A stretch of DNA of 64,000 nt, from the NCBI GenBank assembly GCA_014529385.2, contig CM043953.1:93873342-93937341 (forward strand), read 5' to 3'. Below are positions 9,807 to 19,410 of this stretch, piece after piece. The stretch comes from Adiantum capillus-veneris. Taxonomy: Eukaryota; Streptophyta; Polypodiopsida; Polypodiales; Pteridaceae. The position numbers and the translations under genes are program-made. Every line of letters begins with the position of its first letter. The stretch's first letter is position 1. Below the pieces are notes generated by a model. It did not search any database. It worked only from the letters and a program-made list of their open reading frames with translations, and was not told the origin of the DNA.

Positions 9807-11702
9807 GAGAACAAGACTTCCACAAGTACCTCGCAGACTTCTCAAAACCCTCAGAACGGTAAGAACGGTAAGAATGGTAACTCTTCTAACCAATCTTCCA
9901 ACAGTCTCTCAGAAAAGAATTCTTCCAATGAATCTCAGGGTAAGGCTAACACAATTGCTAAACCTAAGCTTACTCCAGATGAAAAGGTAGCACAAGGAAT
10001 TGTAGGAGGATACATCACGTCGGAAGAGCAAAGCACTTATTCTAAGGAAGGTCGTTGTTTTCATTGTCACATTAAGGGTCACATACAAAGAACATGTCCT
10101 AAGCTTGAATCGAATATATCTAAAGGATCCACAGAATCCACTTCCTCTGTCAATGCAATTAATGATAACACGCATGTGCCCCAAGTTTCTCATGACCCTC
10201 CCATTGATGATTCTCTCATTAAATGTTATGGTCGTATGTCAGGGCAACGTTTTGTCATATTGTTTGACCTAGGTAGTATGCATGATGTGATCAATCCCTC
10301 TCTGGTTGAGAGAGCCCGCCTCGAAGTTAGTCCAAGATCTCCTATCGAGATCTCTGGCTTTCTTCCCTGTATGGACGCTCTCATCACGGAGGAGTGCCTT
10401 GATGTGTTGTTTGCAATTCAAAAAGCTGCCTTCACTAGAAGATTTGTTGTTTCTCCTCTCTCAGTATGTGATATGATTTTGGGCATTCGATGGTTTCGTG
10501 ATGCTAACCCTCTCATTGATTGGGAGGCTAATACTTTCACTCTCAATGCCAAAAGTGATTCTCCCATTGTCACTCATGGAGAGGACATTGTTCATTCTCC
10601 ATCTCTCATTGCTGATATGCAGGACAAGATTGAAAGGATTCAGGAGAAGGAGACTCTCTCAGTCTCTTTTTCTCCAAAGCATGACACACAGGATTTGCAT
10701 GATTGTGAGCAACATGATGATTTGATTGACAATAATCAGCATGATGATTTGGATGATAAAGACAAGCATGATGATTTGCATGATCAAGATGTGAATTCTC
10801 ACAAGCATGATGAGTTGCATAAAGAAGATGTGATTGTTCACAAGGATGATGTGTTAGTTGATGCTTTTTCTAGCGAAGCTAACCTCGTTGCAGATTCGTT
10901 CAATCACAAAGAACCAATCTTGGCTCTCAAGCCTAGGTCCAAAGAACCCTCACACGAAGTACTATGTGTTCGCATGATTAGTACACACGCATTGTTCAAG
11001 TGTCTCATTCGTGACCGTTTCCTGTATTTTAGTCAACATCTTTATGTGATCCCTTTTCCTAGGCATGACATATTGTATGTTGAGCACATTTCTCTCATGG
11101 ATGAGCACGAATGTATGCGGAATTTTCATGAAAAGCTGAAAAGTATGTATGTAAGGAAGTCACATTCCATGTCTCTTCCTTTGCATGACACAGTTTCCGA
11201 ACGAGCACATGACAGTATGAGCACCAAGCATGGGCATTTCCGTTGTGAATTGCCACAGTTGATTGCTCTAGATCGTAAGAAAAAGATTCGATCTCATTGT
11301 TTGTGTGTATGTGGTGAACAGTTTGGCATTCCGTCTAGTGGTTCATTTACATTGCATGCACAGTCTTTAGGGAAGACAAGATTTTTTCCATTCACTTTAC
11401 ATGGAATGGGTATGTTCATGGTTTTGTGTTGGAAATGGTTTCAGAAATTTTCAGCCATGGAGATTCTTGAAGAAGAAAGAAGCATGATACTCGACAAAGT
11501 TGAAGCATCGAAGGAGCCACAAAAGACTTTGTGTCGCTTTCGGCGCGGCCCAGAGAAGCAAGCGTTGCAGACCTTTATGAAGTTCATATACCGCACGACC
11601 CACACATCAGAGTGGGCCGGCGAAGAGTCCCTTCCAGGATTCCGGATGCTATTGGCGATCTCCCTCGACGCCATACAGTTCGGTACCAATACCTCACTTT
11701 GA
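9807..11702 (+). CDS. Element A zinc knuckle, protease-like domain and unknown C-terminal region
   Basis: This frame is in phase with the Gag core and open from 9807 to the stop at 11700. It carries a CX2CX4HX4C knuckle (CFHCHIKGHIQRTC, 10056-10097). A retropepsin-like domain follows (about 10230-10540) with the active-site stretch ILFDLGSMHDVI and the flap-side DMILGIRWF; leucine replaces the usual S/T of D-S/T-G. A histidine/aspartate-rich repeat region (10693-10860) comes next. The last 270 residues resemble nothing I know and lack any YxDD, RNase H or HHCC motif. They are conserved in element B and run right up to the polypurine tract. Confidence 0.8.
   Translation, partial: ENKTSTSTSQTSQNPQNGKNGKNGNSSNQSSNSLSEKNSSNESQGKANTIAKPKLTPDEKVAQGIVGGYITSEEQSTYSKEGRCFHCHIKGHIQRTCPKLESNISKGSTESTSSVNAINDNTHVPQVSHDPPIDDSLIKCYGRMSGQRFVILFDLGSMHDVINPSLVERARLEVSPRSPIEISGFLPCMDALITEECLDVLFAIQKAAFTRRFVVSPLSVCDMILGIRWFRDANPLIDWEANTFTLNAKSDSPIVTHGEDIVHSPSLIADMQDKIERIQEKETLSVSFSPKHDTQDLHDCEQHDDLIDNNQHDDLDDKDKHDDLHDQDVNSHKHDELHKEDVIVHKDDVLVDAFSSEANLVADSFNHKEPILALKPRSKEPSHEVLCVRMISTHALFKCLIRDRFLYFSQHLYVIPFPRHDILYVEHISLMDEHECMRNFHEKLKSMYVRKSHSMSLPLHDTVSERAHDSMSTKHGHFRCELPQLIALDRKKKIRSHCLCVCGEQFGIPSSGSFTLHAQSLGKTRFFPFTLHGMGMFMVLCWKWFQKFSAMEILEEERSMILDKVEASKEPQKTLCRFRRGPEKQALQTFMKFIYRTTHTSEWAGEESLPGFRMLLAISLDAIQFGTNTSL
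10693..10860 (+). repeat. H/D-rich tandem repeat in the A coding region
   Basis: Units begin with catgatgatttg, of 27 to 39 bp, and encode runs such as HDDLHDQDVNSHKHDEL. The frame is preserved across units. A related, shorter block occurs in B (about 15010-15125 on the minus strand). Confidence 0.8.
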
Positions 11703-11713
11703 AAAGGAGGGGA
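11701..11713 (+). promoter_or_regulatory. Element A polypurine tract
   Basis: GAAAAGGAGGGGA ends exactly at the 3' LTR start. It overlaps the stop codon of the preceding frame. Confidence 0.85.
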
Positions 11714-12810
11714 TGTCACATGACACATCCAACCCTATGTGTCCGTGGACAAGCTACAGCATGACCAGGATTCAGTTCAGTCAAGTCAGTCTAGATTAGA
11801 AGTGATCTAGCACTTTTGTGAGTCTATTCGTAGACCGTGCATGCCCAATCACTTAGCATAGATGTATATCCTCTGGTTGCACACAGCATGATCATCAGTA
11901 TTTCCATCACAATCCATTAGAATCAGTTAGGGGATTTTTCCCAGTGCATTTAGCCTATTTTCCCTATTTTTGACATTTTTCACTTATTAATTTAAGTGAC
12001 TTTCCAACAAAAGTAGATAGGGCAATTTGGGTAAGAAAATATATAAGCAAACCAAAGCTAGCACTCTTTGGCAGATGAGCAAGGAGCACAACAGGCCCCA
12101 GGCAACAGGTACTCCCCTCTCTCAGCAAGACCTCTCCAAGCTTCCCTTGGTGAGCCCCTCCCATTAGCCTAGCGTTTTTGGTCATCGCCATCACCTCCCC
12201 CAAGCTTGCGTTTTTCAGCATATCTTCATCGCCAACCTCCCCAAATCCCTAGCGTTTTCACTAACACTACAAAGGCTGCCAGCGTTTTTCATTTTCAGCC
12301 TTCAGTGAAGCAGATGTCCCAACGTTTTCAGCATTAAAGACGACAGCCAATTAAGCCGTAGACGCTTGCAGAAGAACCCCACTTTCAGCCTTCAAAAACG
12401 CAGCCAAAACAGCATTTTCAGCAGCCCCGAATCAGCCCCAGATTTTCAGCCATAGCGTTTTTATGGACAGCAGATAGAAGACCGCAGATTTCAGCCCTTA
12501 AGTCGTCGTCGTCGTCACCGGCATAGTCCCAAGTTGCATCAGTTTCCATGGATCATCATTGTACCACTTTGTGCAATCATAAGTAGACCACTCTCGCCGA
12601 CGAGAGTGGGGCCTTCGGAGGAGGGTTTTACGTCTCTGGTGTCGTATCTCTCTTCTCTCTCTATCTCTCAATCTCATACACTTGCACGCAGTGTCCATTC
12701 ACTTTGTTTGTGATCATGGCACTCTCTCATTAAGAACGAAAGGCTCTACCTTCCATAAGAACAAAAGGAATTTGGGCAAAGAGCAAACATTCATTCTGCT
12801 GCACCTTACA
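11714..12810 (+). repeat. Element A 3' LTR
   Basis: 1097 bp, homologous to 7245-8324, with scattered substitutions and small indels, for example an extra segment near 12180-12235 absent from the 5' LTR and a short deletion near 12765. The differences indicate an insertion that is not very recent. Confidence 0.85.
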
Positions 12811-12815
12811 GTGGA

Positions 12816-13744
12816 CTTGCCGACGATGTCGACGACGACGAGACGGGCTGAAATCTGAATCGCTAATGGCTCAAATCTGCAAATCTTTATCTGTTGAATT
12901 CTGACTCTATGTCGGTGACGATGGCGATGACGACGATGCGACGACGACGCGCTGAAAACGCAGATATTGAAATCTGCGCTTTCCGGGCTGAATCTGCAAA
13001 CTTCGGTGGATCTGACCGTGCGGCGAGGATCTGCTGTGGGAAGGTGAGATCTACGACGTTTGGGACTCCGCACCTAGGACTTGCGGTGCGGAGTCTGATT
13101 GCTGCAAATGCAAAACGCTGATGCAAGGGGTGTTCTACTGTGGGGAATTTGCAAAAACGCTAAGGGTTCTGCTGCTCCCAAAAACGCTAGGGCTGAATCT
13201 GTGTTTGATGCAAAACGGTGGGGGATTTGTTGTGTCTGTTGTCGCCAGGCTGCTTGCAACTGCAAAACGTTGGGCTGAATTTGCACTTTAAGAAAAACGA
13301 TGGGCTTGTTCTTTGGTCTTTGGCTGAAAACGCTACGTTATCGTGCCCGAGGGGTCTTGCCGAGAAGGTGCTCTGTTGGATGTCAAGTCCTTGTTGCCTC
13401 TTCTGCCAGAGAATGCTAGCGCTAGCTTTTCTTATATATATTCATAGCCAATTTGCCCTACCCAATTCCCAACAAAAGTCACTTAAAAATAATAAGTGAA
13501 AAATGGCTAAAATAGGGAAAATAGGTCTATGCATTGTAAAAATGCTCCTGATGGGTTCTGACTGTAATCTGATGATCATGTTGTGTGCAACTAGAGGATA
13601 TGCATCTACTCTTAAGTGTCTGGACATGCACGGTCTGCAAATAGACTCACAAAAGTGCAAGAACACTTCCTAGGCTAGGCTGACTGAACCCTTGTCATGA
13701 AGTAGCTTGTCCATGTACACATAGCGTTAGATGTGCACCTGACA
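12816..13744 (-). repeat. Element B 3' LTR, right part
   Basis: Continues the LTR whose other part is 6958-7244. It matches 16237-17085, the uninterrupted B 5' LTR, including aaaacgct motifs and a minus-strand TATA box (13431-13438). The two parts total about 1216 bp against 1144 bp for the 5' LTR; the latter lacks about 60 bp near 17037. Confidence 0.8.
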
Positions 13745-14323
13745 TCCTCTCCTTTTCAAAGTGAAGTACTGGTACCAAACTGTACGGCGTGGAGGGAGAT
13801 CGCCAACAGCGTCTGGAATCCTGGAAAAGACTCTTCGCCGGCCCACTCTAATGCGTGGGTCATGCGATACTTGAACTTTATAAAGGACTACAACGCTTGC
13901 TTCTTTGGGCCACGCTCCTGATGGGTTCTGATGCTCCTGATGGGTTCTGATGCTCCTGATGGGTTCTGACTGTGATCTGATGATCATGTTGTGTGCAACT
14001 AGAGGATATGCATCTACTCTTAAGTGTCTGGACATGCACGGTCTGCAAATAGACTCACAAAAGTGCAAGAACACTTCCTAGGCTAGGCTGACTGAACCCT
14101 TGTTATGAAGTAGCTTGTCCATGTACACATAGCGTTAGATGTGCACCTGACATCCCCTCCTTTTCAAAGTGAAGTACCGGTACCAAACTGTATGGCGTGG
14201 AGGGAGATCGCCAACAGCATCTGGAATCCTGGAAAAGACTCTTCGCTGGCCCACTCTAATGCGTGGGTCATGCGATACTTGAACTTTATAAAGGACTACA
14301 ACGCTTGCTTCTTTGGGCCACGC
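13544..14323 (-). repeat. 372-bp tandem duplication across the B 3' LTR/internal junction
   Basis: Unit 1 is 13544-13915 and unit 2 is 13952-14323. Each holds the outer LTR end, the LTR border (tgaca), the polypurine tract (tcccctccttttc or tcctctccttttc) and about 160 bp of internal 3' end. Between them, ctcctgatgggttctgatg is repeated about three times (13915-13970). Element B therefore has two LTR borders and two polypurine tracts. Confidence 0.85.
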
Positions 14324-14697
14324 CGAGAGCGACACAAAGTCATCTATGGCTCCTTCAATGCTTCAACTTCGTCTAGAGTCATGAGTCTACCTTCTTCAAG
14401 AATCTCCGAGGATGAAAATTCCCGAAACCACTTTCAACACAAAAACATGAACATACCCATTCTATGTAAAGTGATTGGAAAAATTCTAGTCTTCCTAAAA
14501 GACTGTGCATGCAATGCAGATGAACATAGAGACGAAGTGTCAAACCGTTCATCAAACACACGCAAACAATGGGATCGAATCTTGACTTTTTGATCTAAAT
14601 CAATCAACTGTGGCAAATCACAATGGAAATGCCCATGCTTGATGCTCAATCCTTCTTGTGCTCTTTCGGATACTGTGTCATGCCAAGGAAGAGACAT
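14324..14697 (-). pseudogene. Element B unknown C-terminal region, distal part
   Basis: The minus-strand frame from 14697 starts MSLPWHDTVSERAQEGLSIK and runs to a stop at 14434. The remaining C-terminal residues, in the same sense up to the polypurine tract, are interrupted by stops. It aligns with A residues starting MSLPLHDTVSERAHDSMSTK (about 11167 on). The match includes the cysteine/histidine-bearing IRSHCL, LHAQS and MGMFM blocks. Conservation in two diverged elements argues that this part once coded for a protein. Confidence 0.65.
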
Positions 14698-15215
14698 GGA
14701 ATGTGAATTCCTTGAATGTTGTTCTTCTTTTCATGAGTAATCCACATACATCCGTGCTCATTCATGAGTGAATCGTGTTCATCGTGCAATATGGCATGCC
14801 TATGAAAAGGGATCACATAAGGACGGTGACTAAAATATAGGAAAACATCACGTATGAAACACTCGAACAATGCGTGCTGACTAATCATTCGAACACAGAA
14901 TACTTTCTGTGGGGGTTCTTTGGACCTCGACTCGAGAGCCAAGATCGGTTCTTCGTGATCTATTGAATCTGCAATAAGGTTAGCTTCACTAGACAAAGTA
15001 TCAACTAAACCATCATCCTTGTGAACAATCACATCTTTATTCTGCGCATCATCATGCTTATCATTATCATGCAATTCATCATGCTCGTGAATAATCACAT
15101 CTTGATCATACAAATCATGTGTGTCGTGCTTCGGCCGCCAAGCGCGCTTGCTCACACTCACGCTCAATAGCTGCCTGTCTTTCTTCGGCCACCAAGCGCG
15201 CTTACTCACGCTCAC
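14646..15215 (-). pseudogene. Element B H/D-rich and unknown region, proximal part
   Basis: This minus-strand frame of 189 residues includes DLYDQDVIIHEHDELHDNDK, matching the H/D-rich repeats of A. The block CVRMISQHALFECFIRD then FLYFSHRPYVIPFHRH follows, aligning with A residues from 10966 on. The first 30 residues are out-of-frame translation of the Gag coiled coil. The Gag core, zinc knuckle and protease present in A have been deleted between the coil and the H/D repeats near 15125. Confidence 0.65.
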
Positions 15216-15489
15216 GCTCCATAGCTACCTTTCTTTCTACTTTTCTTTCTTTTCGTTCCTCGGCCGCCAAGCGCGCTTCGCGATCCAAGGTAACGTGTTG
15301 CGCTTCTTGGTGTAACATCATGTCCATCATCGACTTGACCAAAGCCTCCATAGAATTTGGTGCAATCCTTGGCGTAGATAGGAAAGGGAGAGGGTCAGAA
15401 AAACCTCCAGGTGGGGAAAATTCTTCTTCACCACTGCCATGCTCATCACCTCCATGCGAAGTATTCATTCCGCTTCGGGTAATGACCAT
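15125..15489 (-). pseudogene. Element B Gag N-terminal segment
   Basis: Starts MVITRSGMNTSHGGDEHGSG at 15489 and continues with SMEALVKSMMDMMLHQE and an E/R-rich coil that stops at 15202. The coil continues in a shifted frame (ARLAAEARH) to about 15125. It corresponds to A 8755-9120. The in-frame link to the rest of Gag is lost. Confidence 0.7.
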
Positions 15490-15928
15490 ACACTGAAGTC
15501 TTGGGTTCTTAAGTTCACGAGGAACTTGGGTTCTTTTGGGTTCTTGGGTTCTTGAGTCGTGAGGCTCTTGAGGTTTTGGGTTCTTGAGGTTCTTCTTTCG
15601 CTTGCAATCTGTGTTAGAGAAGGATCTTCTCTTACTTGAGCTTCTCTCTTTCCCGCGGGCACACCCCTTGGCGGCCTTGTGCTCACACCAAGGTTTCTTT
15701 TTCCCGCCTCACGTCGATTGGCCGGCAGCTAAGTGCACGGTCCGCTCTCAATGAGTGAAAAGAGAAATAAGGGGAGGTTGGACAAGCCCTTCTCTCTTGG
15801 GTTTCCAGTCACTCTTCAAAAACACGATTAGGAATCGACACACCCAAGTGGACTTGGGTTACGTGCGACCGCAACAAGCAAAAAAAATATTGTGGTTCTT
15901 TCCTTGAGTGATACAAAACACTCCCAAA

Positions 15929-15940
15929 GCTCTGATACCA
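15929..15940 (-). promoter_or_regulatory. Element B primer-binding site
   Basis: On the minus strand TGGTATCAGAGC, an exact match to the initiator-Met type site, one base from the LTR end at 15942. Confidence 0.85.
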
Positions 15941-15941
15941 A

Positions 15942-17085
15942 TGTAAGGTGCAGCGGATGTGAATGATGAACTTTGCTCAAGATGAGTGCTCTGAACTGTG
16001 CTCAAGGTTCCTTTTACTTACGGAAGGGAGAGCCTTCCGTTCCTTTAGTAAGAGAGTGTAAATGATCACAAAGCAAAGTGGTAGACACTGTGAATGTAGA
16101 TGCTGAGACTGAGAGATAGAGAGAGAAGAATACGACACTAGAATGTTGTCAAACCCTCCACCGAAGGCCCCACTCTCTATGGCGAGAGCGGTCTACTATT
16201 GATTGCACAAATCTCTACAATGCAATGGACTTGCCGACGATGTCGACGACGATGAGGACGACGACGAGACGGGCTGAAATCTGAAAACGCTATGGCTGAA
16301 ATCTGCAAATCTTTATCTGTTGAATTCTGACTCTATGTCGGTGACGATGCGACGACGACGCGCTGAAAACGCAGCTGCTGAAATCTGCGTTTTCCGGGCT
16401 GAACCTGCAAACTTCGGTGGATCTGACAGTGTGGCGAGGATCTGCTGCGGGAAGGTGAGATTTGCGAGGTTTGGGACTTGCGGTGCGGAGTCTGACTGCT
16501 ACAAATGCAAAACGATGATGCAAGGGGTGTTCTACCACCGGGAATCTACAAAAACGCTAAGGGTTCTGCTGCTCCCAAAACGCTAGCTAGGGCTGAATCT
16601 GTGTTTGATGCAAGACGCTAGGGGATGTGGTGTGTCTATTGTGTCGCCAGGCTGCTGCAACTGCAAAACGCTGGGCTGAATTTGCACTTGAAGAAAAAGG
16701 TTGGGCTTGTTCTTTGGTCTTTGGCTGAAAACGCTAAATTATCATGCCGGGGGGGGTCTTGCCTAGAAGGTGCTTTGTTGGATGTCAGATCCCAGTTGCC
16801 TCTTCTGCCAAAGAATGCTAGCGCTAGCTTTTTTTTATATATTCATAGCCAATTTGCCCTACCCAGTCCCAACAAAAGTCACTTAAAAATAATAAGTGAA
16901 AAATGGCTAAAATAGGGAAAATAGGTCTATGCATTGTAAAAATGCTCCTGATGGGTTCTGACTGCAATCTAATGATCATGTTGTGTGCAACCAGAGGATA
17001 TGTATGTACTCTTAAGTGTCTGGACATGCACGGTCTCATGAAGTAGCTTGTCCATGTACCCATAGGATTAGATGTGCACGTGACA
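15942..17085 (-). repeat. Element B 5' LTR
   Basis: 1144 bp on the minus strand, beginning TGTCACGTGCAC (17085) and ending CACCTTACA (15942). It preserves the undisturbed version of the sequence that element A interrupted in the other B LTR (around 16231-16249). Confidence 0.85.
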
Positions 17086-17441
17086 ATGTGGACATGCTTC
17101 ATCGACTTCCATAGTCAATTCTGTACATATCTCTACATAGGAGTGTCTAGAATCCTGGGAGGATTAGTACCGGCAATTTTATGAGTCTATTTATCACAGG
17201 ACTTGCATGTCTGAACGAGTCCATTAGATTAGGTTTTCCAGGTTTTGGAACCCTCTTGCATAAATGGATTGTACAAGGATATTGTTACACTACGATGAGC
17301 ATCTCACATGACGTGCATGTAGTTTTAGGTTAGAGGAATCCAAGAAGCCATTCCCTCCGTCGATCGGATTCCCAGGTTGGCAGATGTGCGATGGTTTCAC
17401 TCGGAAACTTTGTTTGGACAAGTTTATTAATAAATTATTTC

Positions 17442-17628
17442 AAATGATTTCTTTTTAAACTTCGTCTTCCAAATTTGCCCTACCTAAGTGTTAGAAAGTT
17501 CATAAGCAATGTTTTGCCCTATAAAGGGTGAAATCCAAATGATTTCTTTTTAAACTTCGTCTTCCAAATTTGCCCTATCTAAGTCTTAGAAAGTTCATAA
17601 GCAATGTTTTGCCCTATTAAGGGTGTAG
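17442..17628 (+). repeat. 95-bp tandem duplication in the C LTR
   Basis: Two near-identical units, 17442-17536 and 17537-17628. Each runs from aaatgatttctttttaaac through gcaatgttttgccctat. Confidence 0.9.
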
Positions 17629-17837
17629 CTCAACCAGTGTTTTGGGACATTCAGAGCTAGCGCCACGGATCAGCCCAGCATTTTTGCAGAGACCAGCCCA
17701 ACGTTATCTCTGGCACGGAAGTACATCGGGCCGTGTCGTCCCTATCTCTAACTATGATAAGTTCTATTAAGCAATTTTAAATATTTTCTCGTGTGTTGTG
17801 CCAAATTTTGAACTAGGGGTGCCCAAGTTTGTTATAG

Positions 17838-17849
17838 TGGTATCAGAGC
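17838..17849 (+). promoter_or_regulatory. Primer-binding site after the C LTR
   Basis: TGGTATCAGAGC, an exact initiator-Met type site, one base after the LTR end TTTGTTATA. Confidence 0.8.
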
Positions 17850-18429
17850 TCAGTCAAATTTCCTTCTACGGGGAAATCCAATCCCTTCTACCGCGACACA
17901 CATGGATTCAGGTGAATAGTCCTGCAAGAATCAAACGAATCCACCTGTCAACTCCGGGTTGGGTGAGAACACACAAGATTCAAATGTACGACTTTAGCTT
18001 TCACCCGATCTTTACATTGTTTAACTTTACTTGAACTCTATGACACAAAGGAACTTCACGAATAAGCATGTGACTGGAATTTAACACTTCAAAACAAAAC
18101 ACGGCTTGGTAGCTAGAACGCTTCCAAGTAGACAACGACACCCTACTGGCCCCAAAAATTGGCTTCCCTTTCAGTATTTCTTTATTCTTATTACAGTTGA
18201 AATTCCCCTCCTCTAACCCGATTTCGGCAACATAACCACAATAGAAGTCTCCACGGACAAAATCCCGAGTAAACAATGACTTTCCACGCACTTTAGAGCA
18301 CTTTACAAAACTTGGCGAGAAATTACAGCAAGCTGAAATCTCTGTTTTTGGCCTCCAATTTGCACCAAAACACATGTTCGTGATTTCCTAGCTTCCCGAA
18401 GCTCATGGGACCTGTAGGCATCAAAAATG

Positions 18430-18665
18430 GCCAAAACCCTAAACCTACAAAAAATTACAGCAAGATGTAACTGTTTTGCGCTCCGATTTGCGCATCGATC
18501 ACTCTTGTGGGTAGCCCTCAAGCTCTCGCACCTATAGAATCACTTGCCCTTTGAATTAGACGAGATTCCTCGCGGGAAATCTCTCTAAATTGTCTTGTAT
18601 AAGCACCCAAGGCTTTCCCGAGGCTCCCCTGGCGCTACCTTGCACTTTAGGTGCGAAACCCTAAA
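18430..18665 (-). promoter_or_regulatory. Two telobox motifs in repeat H
   Basis: On the plus strand aaccctaaacct occurs near 18437 and again near 18653, that is GGTTTAGGGTTT on the minus strand. Teloboxes (AAACCCTAA) are known plant cis-elements of translation- and growth-related genes. Here each marks the end of a sub-unit of H; a third is in the plus copy at about 4219-4233. Confidence 0.6.
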
Positions 18666-19264
18666 CCTACAGAAAAACATAGCATGCTATAATTCTCTAT
18701 TTCGCATTGTTTTGATGCGAAGCGAACACATCTACGCGTCTCAGAAGATCCCGCACGCAATGGGACTGTTCCCTTATAAATTGGAAGAGTTTTCACGCAA
18801 GAAAACTCTCCGTTTTCGCATTCCTTCGCGATGGAACTATGTGTAGCTGTAGGGGATTAGCAATTAACTAATCCGGTTCCCGTACAAAAGACTCTTGCCT
18901 AGGCAAACGCGCATAAAACCACTCGAATTGTACATGGTCATCCTCGAAGCCCAACTAGAGGGGCATTACCATATGTGCAAAGGGGAGAGAGAGATGCGCG
19001 AGAGCAAATCATCGCGCTACATGAGACAAAGAAGAAGACAAGCTTTCCATTAAAGTTGTGATCACCTACACCCACTTCTCACACACACTAGGACATTCAA
19101 AAATCAGCCCCTTCCTCAAATTGGGCGCCCCCTCTTGGATGAGACCTTCTGGAGTGAGTTTTGACCTACAGGTTACTCTCCTGCTGCCATGTGTCCAGTT
19201 TGCTCCTTTTGGTTTAATTCCTAGTACCCACCAACTTATAAAGTCCTACCGAGTGGCCTAAATG

Positions 19265-19410
19265 CATAGTCACAAGGGACGCATTCCGGGACAGGCAACG
19301 GGGGACGGGGCTCAAATAGATTTTTAGTGTGAAAAAAGAGGGCGAGACGGCAAGTGGGGACGGAAAAGTGGGGACGGGAAGCCCGAAAAAGGGCGTCCCA
19401 TGTGACTATT
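19265..19410. mobile_element. hAT-type MITE (copy 2)
   Basis: 146 bp. The left end CATAGTCACAAGGGACG and the reverse complement of the right end CGTCCCATGTGACTAT match at 15 of 16 positions. The flanks cctaaatg (19257-19264) and cctaaagg (19411-19418) are an 8-bp target duplication with one mismatch. The interior is G-rich, with ggggacgg-type repeats. It belongs with 4471-4646 by its termini and composition. Confidence 0.8.

Larger units (their letters stand above)
7245..12810 (+). mobile_element. Element A: full-length non-autonomous LTR retrotransposon (Gag-protease, no RT)
   Basis: The 5' LTR is 7245-8324 and the 3' LTR is 11714-12810. They begin TGTCAC, end CTTACA and are clearly homologous throughout. 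The primer-binding site is at 8326 and the polypurine tract at 11701. The target duplication is gggga (7240-7244) and gtgga (12811-12815), one mismatch. The insertion target is the 3' LTR of element B: the sequence reads on from TACAATGCA to GTGGACTTGCCG across A, as it does uninterrupted at 16231-16249. The 3.4-kb internal region encodes Gag, a zinc knuckle, a retropepsin-like domain and an unknown C-terminal region, without RT, RNase H or integrase. Confidence 0.85.
6958..17085 (-). mobile_element. Element B: non-autonomous LTR retrotransposon, split by element A
   Basis: Read on the minus strand: 5' LTR 17085-15942, primer-binding site 15940-15929, internal region to about 14166, polypurine tract, then a 3' LTR that runs 13744-12816 and 7244-6958 around element A. 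The target duplication is atgtg/atgag. The internal region keeps the Gag N-terminus and the family-specific C-terminal region, but the Gag core, zinc knuckle and protease are deleted. No RT, RNase H or integrase is present. A 372-bp tandem duplication covers part of the 3' LTR, the polypurine tract and the internal 3' end. Confidence 0.8.
6926..17836 (+). mobile_element. C-type LTR split by element B
   Basis: The LTR starts TGTCACGTACACATGG at 6926 and is interrupted at 6957. It resumes at 17091 and ends at 17836 with TTTGTTATA, one base before a primer-binding site. The interruption is element B, flanked by atgag (6953-6957) and atgtg (17086-17090), a target duplication with one mismatch. 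The resumed part shares with the A LTR the block TGAGTCTATT followed by GCATG. An LTR with a polypurine tract before it and a primer-binding site after it implies two elements sharing one LTR, or recombination. Confidence 0.65.

Noticed and set aside
18001-18375. 124-residue minus-strand open frame
   Set aside because: It falls within repeat H, and the corresponding region of the other H copy is not open in that frame.
18430-18665. Interstitial telomeric repeat
   Set aside because: Only single TTTAGGG units occur, each at the end of an H sub-unit, so these are telobox-type motifs and not a telomere tract.
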